A DNA stretch of 64,000 nucleotides from Mycolicibacterium hodleri (lineage in GTDB: Bacteria > Actinomycetota > Actinomycetes > Mycobacteriales > Mycobacteriaceae). Numbering within the stretch: the stretch's first letter is position 1; every line of letters begins with the position of its first letter. Where the stretch lies: positions 1 through 64,000 of the forward strand of contig NZ_RCZG01000010.1 in the NCBI RefSeq assembly GCF_006439015.1. Reading direction: 5' to 3'. Below the pieces are notes generated by a model. That model saw only the letters and a list, made by a program, of their open reading frames with translations. It was not told the DNA's origin and did no database searches. Position numbers and translations under genes: made by a program. Of this stretch, positions 16,794-25,989 are shown piece by piece.

Positions 16794-18059
16794 TTGACAA
16801 CCACAACCGGCACAACGCGTACGACCATTGCTGCGCCCCCTTCGGCGTCGCCGACCGCATCGACTGACCACACCGCTGCCCTGACCATCGGGGTACTTGC
16901 GGAGACCGCCGCAGGCGAACGTCGAGTCGCTCTCGATCCATCGGCGGTCGAACGCCTGACGAAGGCCGGCCGGGTCGTTGTGGTTCAAGCTGGTGCGGGA
17001 GCAAGCGCGACGTTCGCGGATAGCGAATACACCGACGCTGGAGCAACTCTGGCCTCGCGCGAACAGATCATCGCCACGTGTTCCGTGATCCCCGTCCTGC
17101 GGTACCCGGACGCTGACCTCGCGAAGGCACTCCGACCCGAGCAGATGATCGTCGGCCTCCTCGACCCGTTCACCAACATGGCCGACATCGCAGAACTCGC
17201 GGGGCGGGGTGTGATCACGGTCGCGCTCGAACTGCTGCCACGAACCCTGAGTCGGGCGCAGGCGATGGATGCGCTCAGTTCGCAGTCGAGCGCGGCCGGC
17301 TACCGGGCAGGCATCGTTGCGGCCGCGGCATACACCCGCTACCTGCCGATGATGATCACCGCTGCCGGCACCGCGACACCGGCCAAGGGCATCGTCATCG
17401 GCACCGGCGTTGCAGGCCTTCAGGCCATTGCGACTCTGAAACGGTTGGGGGCCGTCGTGACGGGATACGACGTGCGCTCGGCATCCCGCGGCGAGGTGGA
17501 GTCATTAGGCGCGAAGTTCCTGACATCGTCCGTCGCTCCGGGCGCCGACAACGGTGGATATGCCCGCGCGATGACCGAAGAGGAAGAGCGGACGCAGCAG
17601 ACCGAGCTGGCCGCGGCACTAGTGGGCTTCGACATCATCATCACTACCGCGAAGGTGCCCGGGCGCAAGCCACCGGAGCTCGTCTTGGAAACGACGCTGA
17701 AGAACATGCGCCGTGGCTCGGTCTGCGTCGACCTCGGGTCGAGTGACAAAGGCGGCAACGTTGCCGGCTCCGCCGACAACACGACCATCGTCACGGCGGG
17801 CGGGGTCACGATCATCGGAGCTGGCGAACTGGCATCCGACGTGCCCTCGTCGGCTTCGCACATGTTCGGAAGAAACATCGTCGCCGCCATCGATGCACTT
17901 GCGCCGGCGAACGACATCACGATCGACGAATCAGATGAGGTGCACCAGAACATCGTGGTGAGTCACGACGGCGCCGTGACCAACGCTGCGGTCCGAAAAG
18001 CTCTAGGACTCGACCCGCTTCCGGTCGACCGGGCACCAGCGAAAGCGAACGCATCATGA
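16794..18059 (+). CDS. pntAA: NAD(P) transhydrogenase subunit alpha, part 1
   Basis: 421-aa NAD(H)-binding subunit. TTG start 16794 with AGGATGGA upstream. The N-terminal 30 residues are a Thr/Ala-rich extension; the core starts TIGVLAETAAGERRVALDPS. It contains the RAQAMDALSSQSSAAGYRAG motif, a Rossmann segment VIGTGVAGLQAIATLKRLGA and the substrate-loop region TTAKVPGRKPPELV. With PntAB and PntB it forms the proton-translocating enzyme that transfers hydride between NAD(H) and NADP(H). First gene of a three-gene operon, with 4-nt overlaps between genes. Confidence 0.93.
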   Translation: MTTTTGTTRTTIAAPPSASPTASTDHTAALTIGVLAETAAGERRVALDPSAVERLTKAGRVVVVQAGAGASATFADSEYTDAGATLASREQIIATCSVIPVLRYPDADLAKALRPEQMIVGLLDPFTNMADIAELAGRGVITVALELLPRTLSRAQAMDALSSQSSAAGYRAGIVAAAAYTRYLPMMITAAGTATPAKGIVIGTGVAGLQAIATLKRLGAVVTGYDVRSASRGEVESLGAKFLTSSVAPGADNGGYARAMTEEEERTQQTELAAALVGFDIIITTAKVPGRKPPELVLETTLKNMRRGSVCVDLGSSDKGGNVAGSADNTTIVTAGGVTIIGAGELASDVPSSASHMFGRNIVAAIDALAPANDITIDESDEVHQNIVVSHDGAVTNAAVRKALGLDPLPVDRAPAKANAS

Positions 18060-18376
18060 TCGAGACATTGTTCGGCAACCTCGCGATCTTCGTCCTCAGT
18101 CTTCTCGTGGGAGTCGAGGTCATCAGCAAGATCCCGTCCACCCTGCACACCCCGATGATGTCCGGGGCAAATGCGATCCACGGGGTGGTCATCGCGGGCG
18201 CCGTCGTGACCGCGTCGCTCGCGAACACCCCTGCCGGATACGTGCTCACCTTCATTGCCGGCGTTCTCGGCGCCGCGAATGTCTTTGGTGGATATGTCGT
18301 TACCGATCGGATGCTTCAGATGTTCACCCGACCAAGTACCACCTCGACGCACACCCACGCCGAGGACGCCTCATGA
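18056..18376 (+). CDS. pntAB: NAD(P) transhydrogenase subunit alpha, part 2
   Basis: 106-aa membrane subunit with three to four helices. It contains the conserved PSTLHTPMMSGANAIHGVVI segment typical of the proton-channel part of PntA. Its ATG overlaps the pntAA stop by 4 nt (ATGA). The short C-terminal tail is Thr/His-rich. Confidence 0.93.
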   Translation: MIETLFGNLAIFVLSLLVGVEVISKIPSTLHTPMMSGANAIHGVVIAGAVVTASLANTPAGYVLTFIAGVLGAANVFGGYVVTDRMLQMFTRPSTTSTHTHAEDAS

Positions 18377-19794
18377 GCACTTCCGAGTTCGTCATCGGCG
18401 CCATCTACCTCGCCGCCGCCACCCTCTTCGTCGTCGGCCTACACCTGATGCGGGCACCGTCCACGGCCAGACGAGGCAACCTGATATCTGCCGGCGGCAT
18501 GGTTCTGGCCGTCCTCACCACGATCCTGTTCGCGCTCGTGACGACCGGCGGTACCTGGGTCGGCTGGGGATCTCTGGTCGTCGGGGCAGCGGTTGGCGCA
18601 GTCTTCGGCGTCGCGCAAGCACGCACGGTCAAGATGACGGCTGTTCCCCAATTGGTGAGCATCTTCAACGCGGTCGGCGGCGGGGCTGCTGCTGCAGTGG
18701 CCTTCGCCAGCTTTGTCGCTGATACCAACCAGACACCGCTGAGTTTGACGGTGTCAATTCCGATCGTGCTCGATGTTCTGATCGGCTCGGTCACGTTCGC
18801 CGGATCTCTCATCGCGGCTGGAAAACTCCAAGGCATCATCTCGGGTAGTCCCCTCATCTTCCCGGGTTCACGGGTGCTGAACGTGGTCGTCGCCGTCATC
18901 GCGCTTGGCGCGGGCGTGCGTGCTCTCTTCGGGCCACCGGATGTGCTCGTGCTCCTCGTCGTACTCATTGCCGCGCTGGCATTCGGGGTGTTGATGGTTC
19001 TGCCGATCGGTGGCGCCGATGCGCCCGTCATCGTGTCTCTTCTGAACGCGTTCACCGGCCTGGCAGTGGCGATGGCCGGCTTTGCGATCGACAACCAGGC
19101 CCTGATCATCGCCGGCGCCTTGGTCGGCGCAGCAGGCACGATCCTGACGTTGCAGATGGCGAAGGCCATGAACCGTTCGGTCGGGTCAATCATGTTGGGT
19201 GGCTTCGGAACCGGAGACGCGGCAGCGTCAACGGGCTCCGCCCCCGAAGACCTGACAAACGTGAGACAGCTCGACGCGGACGACGTCGCGATACAACTCG
19301 CCTACGCCCAGCACGTGCTCATCGTGCCGGGCTACGGCCTCGCCGCCGCGCAAGCCCAACACGAAGTCGCCGAACTCGCCAAGCTCCTGCTGGACCACGG
19401 GGTCGACGTCAAGTACGCGATCCACCCGGTCGCCGGTCGGATGCCCGGGCACATGAACGTGCTTCTCGCCGAAGCCAACGTGCCATACGACCAGATGCTC
19501 CAACTCGATGAAGCCAACTCCGCCTTCGACACCTGCGACGTCGCACTCGTCGTCGGCGCCAACGACGTCTGCAATCCCGATGCCAGAAAACCCGGCAACG
19601 CCGTATCCGGAATGCCAATCCTCGACGTCGACCGCGCAAAGTCCGTCGTCGTACTCAAACGATCGATGCACCCTGGCTATGCCGGCATCGGCAACCCTCT
19701 GTTCACGGACCCCAAGACTGGCATGTTCTTCGCCGACGCGAAGAAGGGTCTGGCCGACATCGTCACCGCAGTAAAGGAATACGTCACAGCCTGA
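18373..19794 (+). CDS. pntB: NAD(P) transhydrogenase subunit beta
   Basis: 473-aa subunit: nine or so N-terminal helices (to about residue 275), then the NADP(H)-binding domain with VPGYGLAAAQAQHEVAEL, HPVAGRMPGHMNVLLAEANV, VVGANDVCNPDARK and VLKRSMHPGYAGIGNPLF. Start overlaps the pntAB stop by 4 nt. Together with PntAA/AB it couples proton flux to NADPH formation, or the reverse when NADPH must be re-oxidised. Confidence 0.94.
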   Translation: MSTSEFVIGAIYLAAATLFVVGLHLMRAPSTARRGNLISAGGMVLAVLTTILFALVTTGGTWVGWGSLVVGAAVGAVFGVAQARTVKMTAVPQLVSIFNAVGGGAAAAVAFASFVADTNQTPLSLTVSIPIVLDVLIGSVTFAGSLIAAGKLQGIISGSPLIFPGSRVLNVVVAVIALGAGVRALFGPPDVLVLLVVLIAALAFGVLMVLPIGGADAPVIVSLLNAFTGLAVAMAGFAIDNQALIIAGALVGAAGTILTLQMAKAMNRSVGSIMLGGFGTGDAAASTGSAPEDLTNVRQLDADDVAIQLAYAQHVLIVPGYGLAAAQAQHEVAELAKLLLDHGVDVKYAIHPVAGRMPGHMNVLLAEANVPYDQMLQLDEANSAFDTCDVALVVGANDVCNPDARKPGNAVSGMPILDVDRAKSVVVLKRSMHPGYAGIGNPLFTDPKTGMFFADAKKGLADIVTAVKEYVTA

Positions 19795-19835
19795 TTCGCA
19801 TCCGCGATCATGGACGTCACAAAAGAAGGCACATC

Positions 19836-20870
19836 ATGAAGGCAGCAGTAGTCACCTCATTCGGTTCCCCGCTCGAAATTCAGGAGCGGGACATCCCCGA
19901 ACCAGCAATGGGCCAGGTACTCATCCGGATGGAGGCCTGCGGTCTCTGTCACACCGACATCCACGCCGCGCACGGCGACTGGCCCGCGAAGCCGTCATTA
20001 CCGCTGGTGCCCGGGCACGAAGGCATCGGGATCGTTGAGAAACTCGGCGCCGAGGTCACCGATCGGACCGTCGGTGAACGCGTCGCGATTGCGTGGCTCG
20101 GCTACGCCTGCGGAGAATGCCGCTACTGCATCGACGGTCGCGAAACGTTGTGCGAGAAGCAACAGAACAGCGGCTACTCGATCGACGGAGCGTTCGCCGA
20201 GTACGCGGTCGCCAGCGCGAAATACGTCGTTCCCGTCCCCGACGGCATCAGCTCGATCGACGCCGCCCCACTAAGTTGCGCCGGCCTCACCACCTATAAG
20301 GCGCTCAAGATCGCTCACATCACGCCAAGCGAAATCGTCGGTGTCTTCGGGATCGGCGGCCTCGGCCATCTCGCCGTGCAATATGCGCACATCATGGGCG
20401 GATCCGTCGTCGCGATCGACATCGAGAAGTCCAAGCTCGACCTCGCGACACAACTGGGAGCCAGCCACGTGGTCAACGCAGCCACATCGGATCCGGTCGC
20501 CGAAATCGCGAAACTCGGTGGCCTCGACGTCGCTCTCGTACTCGCACCCTCACAAAAGGTCTTCGAGCAGGCATTCGCCTCACTGCAGCGCGGCGGACGT
20601 CTCATCTGCGTCAGCATGCCCGCAGCCGGAGCAATGCAGATCCCGATTTTCGAGACGGTCATCAAGGGAATCTCCATCATTGGCTCGATCGTCGGCACCC
20701 GTCAGGACCTCGCCGAGGTGTTCGCGCTTCACGTCGCTGGCAGAACCCGGGTTGTCTCCGAAGAGCGCGTGCTCCAAGACGTCAACGCGTCGATGGCAGA
20801 GGTACTTTCGGGGGCGATTCCGGCGCGGCTCGTCTTCGACTTCGTTCACGCACCTCTTCCGGTGGCCTAG
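19836..20870 (+). CDS. zinc-dependent alcohol dehydrogenase (AdhP type)
   Basis: 344-aa medium-chain dehydrogenase, ATG 19836 after an AGAAGGCAC site. Catalytic zinc ligands are visible in CGLCHTDIHAAHGDW and GHEGIG; the structural zinc site is CGECRYCIDGRETLC. The Rossmann motif GIGGLGHLAVQYA is followed by IDIEKSKLDLA, the Asp indicating preference for NAD(H). Family members interconvert ethanol-type primary alcohols and aldehydes. It lies 41 nt after pntB, so probably in the same operon; with the divergent aldehyde dehydrogenase it could run alcohol to acid, or serve as an electron sink. Confidence 0.92.
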   Translation: MKAAVVTSFGSPLEIQERDIPEPAMGQVLIRMEACGLCHTDIHAAHGDWPAKPSLPLVPGHEGIGIVEKLGAEVTDRTVGERVAIAWLGYACGECRYCIDGRETLCEKQQNSGYSIDGAFAEYAVASAKYVVPVPDGISSIDAAPLSCAGLTTYKALKIAHITPSEIVGVFGIGGLGHLAVQYAHIMGGSVVAIDIEKSKLDLATQLGASHVVNAATSDPVAEIAKLGGLDVALVLAPSQKVFEQAFASLQRGGRLICVSMPAAGAMQIPIFETVIKGISIIGSIVGTRQDLAEVFALHVAGRTRVVSEERVLQDVNASMAEVLSGAIPARLVFDFVHAPLPVA

Positions 20871-20960
20871 GTTCCGAGGACCGCGCGCGATGGGGTGCCA
20901 GGTTCGCGTCGGCAATCAAGGTGCTCAAGAATTGTCGTAGCCCTCTGCGAGGATGGTGTC

Positions 20961-22226
20961 ATGTCCTCGACGGCAACCTCTTTGGCTCCCAAGGAGCATG
21001 TCGGGGTGTTGTTCGAGCAGTTGGCGGAGCTGACCGGTCAGCGCAACGCCATCGACGGGCGCATCGTGGACATCGTCGCCCAAATGGAGCACGACGATCT
21101 GGCCGGCATGACCGGTGCCCGCTCGATCGCCGCGCTGGTGGCCTGGAAGACCGGCACCTCACCGCACAACGCCCAGACCATCGCCACCATCGCGCACCGC
21201 ATCGCAGAGCTCCCCCGCTGCACCGGGCTCCTGCGAGAGGGCCAACTGTCCCTGGATCAGGTCGGCGTCATCGCCGAGCGGGCCGCCGCCGGCTCCGACG
21301 AGCATTACGCCGAGCTGGCCGCGGTCGCCACCGTCACCCAGCTGCGCACCGCGATCAACCTCGAACCCCGACCCGAACCGGACCCGACCCCGGAGCCGGA
21401 ACGCTCGATCAGCAAGAGCGTCGGGGAGAAGTACACCACCTGGCGGATCCGGCTGCCGCGGCTGGAGGCGGCGAGGTTCGACGCCGCCCTGGCGTCTCAT
21501 CGCGACGCGCAGATCACCGCGTGGAGACACGACCACGGCGAGGACCACCCGGGCGACGACCACGGCGACGGTGACGGCGACCCGGGTCGGACGCCACCGT
21601 TCCCGAACACCGTGGATGCGTTCATGGGCCTGGTCGACGCCGGCTGGGACGCCGAGGCGGCGCGGCGCCCACACGGGCAGCACACCACCGTCGTGGTCCA
21701 CCTCGACGTCGCACAGCGCCTGGCCTCCCTGCACCTGGGTCCGCTGCTCTCCGAGCAGGACCGGAAGTACCTGCTCTGCGACGCGACCTGCGAAGTGTGG
21801 TTCGAACGCCACGGCCAAGTGATCGGCTCCGGGCGGGCCACCCGCACCATCAGCCGCCGACTACGCAGAGCGTTGGAGCACCGCGACCGCTGCTGCGCAG
21901 TCCCCGGCTGCGGGGCCACCCGAGGACTGCACGCCCACCACCTGCGGCACTGGGAGGACGGCGGCCCCACCGAACTGGACAACCTGGCCCTGCTCTGCCC
22001 GTATCACCACCGCCAGCACCACCGCGGCGCCATCACCATCACCGGCCCCGCCCGCCACCTCGTCGTCACCGACGCCGATGGCATACCGCTCGACCCGGCA
22101 TCACTGGCCCGGCCACCCACCCAACCCCCACCCTCGGTGACACCCTGCCCCGGACCCACCGGCGAACGCGCCGACTGGTGGTGGTACCAACCCTTCCAAC
22201 CCCAACCACCACCCTCGTCGAACTAA
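20961..22226 (+). CDS. DUF222 / HNH endonuclease domain protein (13E12-repeat family)
   Basis: 421-aa protein. ATG 20961 follows GAGGATGG. The N-terminal DUF222 helical domain (VLFEQLAELTGQRNAIDGR, KTGTSPHNAQTIATIAHRI) is followed by an acidic, His/Asp/Gly-rich linker (about residues 185-215). The C-terminal HNH domain has CAVPGCGATRGLHAHHLRHW, then NLALLCPYHHRQHH. The C-terminus is Pro-rich. In mycobacteria these genes occur in multiple copies as repeat-like elements and are thought to be mobile-type; the DNA target is unknown. Confidence 0.88.
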   Translation: MSSTATSLAPKEHVGVLFEQLAELTGQRNAIDGRIVDIVAQMEHDDLAGMTGARSIAALVAWKTGTSPHNAQTIATIAHRIAELPRCTGLLREGQLSLDQVGVIAERAAAGSDEHYAELAAVATVTQLRTAINLEPRPEPDPTPEPERSISKSVGEKYTTWRIRLPRLEAARFDAALASHRDAQITAWRHDHGEDHPGDDHGDGDGDPGRTPPFPNTVDAFMGLVDAGWDAEAARRPHGQHTTVVVHLDVAQRLASLHLGPLLSEQDRKYLLCDATCEVWFERHGQVIGSGRATRTISRRLRRALEHRDRCCAVPGCGATRGLHAHHLRHWEDGGPTELDNLALLCPYHHRQHHRGAITITGPARHLVVTDADGIPLDPASLARPPTQPPPSVTPCPGPTGERADWWWYQPFQPQPPPSSN

Positions 22227-23073
22227 GCCTGCCCCCGCGCCGGTCACCGACTCACTGAACGACAACTGCCACCGGTGTTTCTGCGGCCACGGCAGCTCGC
22301 CTGCGTCCAGCGCAGTGCACATCGGCTGAGGGCAGACCCGTCGCGGGTAATTGCCCGGACCCGTCGATGACCGACCGGCTTCGGTCGGCAACCAGAGCCA
22401 AGGATTCTCCGAGGGTTGGAGCACGGCATGCACCCGACATCGACGGCTCGGAATCGGCAATACACGCTGCCGAGTGGGCCGTCGATGAGCCCTCAGCCGT
22501 GGGGTACCGCTACATCTGATCCACGTCACTGGCCGATTGTTCAGCACGCCGGTGGATGGAATCGTCTAGAGCGCAGAGCGTGCACGAGTGCGACGATGCT
22601 CAAGCACGCTCCAATGATGATGGTGGGCGGCGGTCGTCGCAGACCAACCCCGGGGACATGTTCAACGCGGCCGTAAGGACCCAGCAGCAGACAGTCGTAC
22701 CCGAGCCAGCGCACCGCGGCACTCTGAGCGGCCACCGACGCACGCCGATGCGCGCGACTTCTCGTTGTCGAAACGATAATGGTGGCCCCCGCAGCTACGA
22801 TCCTGGCGAGCTATGAGTTCGGTGCAAGCAAACCTGTTGAGGTGTCGGACTATCCGTGATCGACAGGTGGTGAGCGACGGCGTTTGCCCACCACGCCCCA
22901 AAGAGATGTGCGCCTGACGCCGGCGTGGTGCCCAATGCCCGACGACGAGCGGTTTGACGTCCGAAAGCGCTAGCGGCCGTGTCAGGAGCGGGTTGTCGTA
23001 CCCAGTAGGCGTTTGTCCGCTGCAGTAGTTCAGGTTCCAGCGCGCGGGTATTTCGTTGTCGCGGCGGCGATCG
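22227..23073. other. gene-poor stretch with decayed sequence
   Basis: About 850 nt without an intact gene I can support. A universal-stress-protein N-terminal motif survives in one frame (22415-22519, listed separately). A minus-strand frame at 22541-22735 has one hydrophobic stretch (TIIIGACLSIVALVHAL) but no recognisable family. The stretch has the look of degraded coding DNA. Confidence 0.45.
22415..22519 (+). pseudogene. universal stress protein (UspA family) remnant
   Basis: Reading from 22415 the frame gives DIDGSESAIHAAEWAVDE followed after 8 residues by a stop at 22517. This is the hallmark beginning of mycobacterial UspA domains (DGS.. AAxWAVDEA). No ATP-binding GxxGxxxR end motif was found downstream in the same frame. 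It is a short remnant of a formerly intact usp gene; such genes are usual partners in dormancy regions. Confidence 0.5.
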
Positions 23074-23319
23074 TCACAGGGTGTCCTCGTGCTCGACATG
23101 GTTGGTTGACGGGTCGATTCGCGCCGCGTCGGTCAGCAACCGGATCAATTGGCACTCATCTAGCGCGGTCCACACCCCAGCGGAGGGTTGCCACTGATCG
23201 GGATCGTCCTCGAGCCCCAGCGCAGTCGAGCCGGTCGAGAGCGGCGCCGAGGTAGCCCGCGCGCAGAACATCCACCAATAAGTTCCCGCGGTGCAGGCCA
23301 AGAACAACAGCGCCACCAT
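23074..23319 (-). CDS. small membrane protein coupled to SPFH gene
   Basis: 81-aa protein: an N-terminal hydrophobic segment (MVALLFLACTAGTYWWMFCA) then a hydrophilic domain rich in Asp (LGLEDDPDQWQPS, LTDAARIDPSTNHVEHEDTL). Its ATG overlaps the stop of the SPFH gene by 1 nt (TGATG), so it is almost surely co-translated. No family is recognised. Location is likely the inner membrane beside the SPFH protein. Confidence 0.6.
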   Translation of the reverse strand: MVALLFLACTAGTYWWMFCARATSAPLSTGSTALGLEDDPDQWQPSAGVWTALDECQLIRLLTDAARIDPSTNHVEHEDTL

Positions 23320-24182
23320 CACGGTCGGCTCCCCGCGGCGGTGATTCCGTTCGGCACTGCTGCCGGGATCGGGGTCGGGATCAGTGGCTGCAGCTGTGGA
23401 TCGACTGCCGCGGCGCCGCTTTCGCGGGCCAGGAAGGCGCCGAGTTCGGCGATGGTCGACATCAGCGGGGCGGGGAACACGACGGTGGTGTTCTTGTCGA
23501 CGCCGAGTTCGACCAGCGTCTGCAGATTGCGCAACTGCAAAGCCAGGGGGTGAGCCATCATCGTGTCCGAGGCATCCCCCAGCGCCGCGGCCGCCAGCGA
23601 TTCGCCCTCGGCGGCAATGATCTTCGCGCGCTTCTCCCGCTCGGCCTCGGCCTGACGCGCCATCGCCCGCTTCATGGTCTCGGGCAGTTGGATGTCCTTG
23701 AGCTCCACCAGGGTGACCTGCACCCCCCATTCGATGGTGGTGACGTCGAGGATCGCTTGGATGTCCAGATTGATCTTGTCGGTCTCCGAGAGCGTCTCGT
23801 CCAAGGTGTGCTGACCGACCACCTTGCGCAACGTGGTTTGGGCGATCTGATCGATCGCGGCACCGACGTTCTCGATGGCCACGACGGACTTCACCGCGTC
23901 GACCACCTTGAAGTACGCCACCGCCGAGACGTCGACGCTGACATTGTCACGGGTGATGATCCCCTGGGACTGAATCGGCATCGTGACTATTCGCAGCGAA
24001 ATCCGGTGCAGCACATCGACGTACGGAATGATCAACCGTAGACCAGGTGCCCGTTCGCCGATCACCTTGCCCAGTCGAAATAGCACACCGTCTTCGTACT
24101 GCTTGACCACACGCACCGACATTGCGGCCGTCAAGAGCAGCAGCACGACCAAGACGACGACCACGACGGCAAGCGTCCTCAT
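23319..24182 (-). CDS. SPFH/stomatin-family membrane protein (slipin-like)
   Basis: 287-aa protein from ATG 24182 (MRTLAVVVVVLVVLLLL). One N-terminal membrane anchor is followed by the SPFH domain (VVKQYEDGVLFRLGKVIGER, PIQSQGIITRDNVSVDVSAV, AQTTLRKVVGQHTLDETLSE), then an Ala/Glu/Lys coiled coil (AMARQAEAEREKRAKIIAAE). Slipins scaffold membrane microdomains and often pair with NfeD or a protease; here the partner is an unknown small membrane protein. In mycobacteria homologues occur near stress genes. Confidence 0.9.
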   Translation of the reverse strand: MRTLAVVVVVLVVLLLLTAAMSVRVVKQYEDGVLFRLGKVIGERAPGLRLIIPYVDVLHRISLRIVTMPIQSQGIITRDNVSVDVSAVAYFKVVDAVKSVVAIENVGAAIDQIAQTTLRKVVGQHTLDETLSETDKINLDIQAILDVTTIEWGVQVTLVELKDIQLPETMKRAMARQAEAEREKRAKIIAAEGESLAAAALGDASDTMMAHPLALQLRNLQTLVELGVDKNTTVVFPAPLMSTIAELGAFLARESGAAAVDPQLQPLIPTPIPAAVPNGITAAGSRP

Positions 24183-24631
24183 CGCCGGATGCCCGTCGGT
24201 GAGTTGGGCGTGCCGAGGCCCTGGAGGGGTGTCAACTGAGGAAATGAACACGGCGAAACAGTCATGACGATCCTGAGATGCAGGCGATCACCGAAATGTG
24301 GGGCCTTGGAGCCAACGCTCCTGGAGCTCTGCGGCGGACAGCAAAACTCATCCCGAACCAGCTGAGATTCTCAGCACCCATGACGCTACACCGGCTTGCA
24401 GCCCAACCCGTCTCGTCACGTCAGGAGGAATGACCTCCGGCGCGTGCAGGGTATTTGCTGGATATGAGTACCACCGACCGCGCAGACCCGCGAGGACCGC
24501 GAATCTGCCAATGGCGGTACTCTTGACAAGGCAACCCACCACGCGGCCGTCGGGCCACATGGGTACGTCGTTTCGTCCACTCGGGCAAGCCCTGGTGTCG
24601 GGCGGGACTCACAGAGTGCAGGTGGCAACGG
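24183..24631. promoter_or_regulatory. divergent control region, SPFH gene / GAF-ANTAR gene
   Basis: About 450 nt with no supported gene. A GGGGCCTTGGAGCC string (24299-24312) is a weak match to a dormancy box on the side of the SPFH gene, and CGGGACTCACAGAGT (24601-24615) keeps a perfect left half-site close to ATG 24632. Neither is strong enough to call. Confidence 0.3.
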
Positions 24632-25429
24632 ATGACCGGGTTCACCGAGGGCGTCGAAAGCACCCCCGACGTCGCACTGACTTCAGAGCAGGCCGATGCC
24701 GCCGACCTGCGCGAAGGCCTAGGCGACCTGGCAGGTTTGGTGGCCGGCAGCCTGGGGCTGCAGGAGTTGTTGGCCGAAGTGGCGACCTTCGCCGTACGCG
24801 CGATCCCCGGCGCAGATGGTGCCGGAGTGACGCTGCTGCAGATCGACCGGACCGACAACATGATCGAGGCGCTGGCAGCTAGCGCACCGTTCGTCAAGGA
24901 AATCGACCACATCCAGTACGTCACCCTGCAGGAGGGTCCCTGCATCACCGCGGCGCTGGAGCGGCGCACGGTGCGGTCGGGCTCCTTGGGCGGTGAGAAG
25001 ATGTGGCCGCGATTCGGCCCGCGCGTAGGCAGGATGGGTGTGCACAGTGCACTGTCACTACCCTTGCTGCTGCCCAACCAGGTGGTCGGTGCCATCAACG
25101 TGTACGCGCACAGCAAGGATGTCTTCGACGAGCACGCCGCCGAGCTCGGGGAACTGTTCGCCAAACCCGCGGCCGTCGCCGTCCACAACGCGCACGTCCT
25201 CGCCCAGGCGATGGCGTTGGCCACGCAGTTGCAAACCGCGCTGTCGACGCGACCGGTGATCGATCAAGCCATTGGACTGCTGCGGGGACGCACCGGACGC
25301 AGCGCGGAGGACGCCTTCGCTCAACTGCGGGCGATGAGCCAGAGCGAGCACCGAAAATTGTCCGACGTGGCGCAACGCATCGTCGACGAAGCCGTCCGCC
25401 GGGCCCGCGCCCGGCACAATCCCACCTGA
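24632..25429 (+). CDS. GAF and ANTAR domain RNA-binding regulator
   Basis: 265-aa protein. After about 25 residues comes a GAF domain (VRAIPGADGAGVTLLQIDRT ... YVTLQEGPCITAALE ... LSLPLLLPNQVVGAINVYA). The C-terminal 55 residues are an ANTAR domain (RPVIDQAIGLLRGRTGRSAE, FAQLRAMSQSEHRKLSDVAQ). ANTAR proteins bind paired hairpins in leader RNA and prevent termination; the GAF part senses a small ligand or redox state. Many mycobacterial members lie in stress regions. The target RNAs are unknown. Confidence 0.92.
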   Translation: MTGFTEGVESTPDVALTSEQADAADLREGLGDLAGLVAGSLGLQELLAEVATFAVRAIPGADGAGVTLLQIDRTDNMIEALAASAPFVKEIDHIQYVTLQEGPCITAALERRTVRSGSLGGEKMWPRFGPRVGRMGVHSALSLPLLLPNQVVGAINVYAHSKDVFDEHAAELGELFAKPAAVAVHNAHVLAQAMALATQLQTALSTRPVIDQAIGLLRGRTGRSAEDAFAQLRAMSQSEHRKLSDVAQRIVDEAVRRARARHNPT

Positions 25430-25989
25430 GGCGATCTGCCGCAGGGTCCTGAACCACCGACGACGCACGAATAAGCGGCGGCAGGCCATGGTTCGAGGTG
25501 TAGCGTCACCCATGTTGAGAAGCTCAACCAGTCCGAAATGAAGATGGCCGTCCGCCGCCACCTCTCGTAGAGCAAAAGCTCGAGGCCGGACGCTTCGGTG
25601 ACACCGCACTTTTTCGGGATCACCATGAACTTGCCGATAGGCCTTCGCACCCCCAGCGCCCAACTCGCACCTGTATTTACGCTTGGTTCCGCGCTGCGCT
25701 GGTTTGAGCATGACTGCTCTCGATGCCTGGGTTGCGGACCGATCGACGCACTTGCCGCGTCGGTGTGGTTCATCCGCAGACAGCGACAGTGTGGACCCCA
25801 TGTCGTGGAACCGTTGATCCTGCTCGACCTGTCCAACGCCGGCGAATTCCGTGCACCGCTCACTCGGATCATTCAGGACATCAACCGCTGCGCCCAGAGA
25901 GACGGAATCCTGGTCTCCGTCCACCGATTGGGCCGCGAGCACCGGCATGGCACGACCGCTCCCTTGCTGACCGCATGCAGGTCACAACC
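25430..25989. other. gene-poor stretch before the H+-ATPase
   Basis: About 560 nt. A plus-strand frame (25598-25993) contains GPIDALAASVWFIRRQRQ followed by HVVEPLILLDLSNAGEF, which faintly recalls the N-terminus of wax-ester/diacylglycerol acyltransferases (LxxxDAxF...HV..L..LD) but is too degenerate to call. Otherwise nothing is seen; it must hold the ATPase promoter. Confidence 0.3.

Noticed and set aside
22541..22735. Minus-strand 64-aa frame with one hydrophobic segment
   Set aside because: No ribosome site, no family, lies in decayed sequence; could not be supported.
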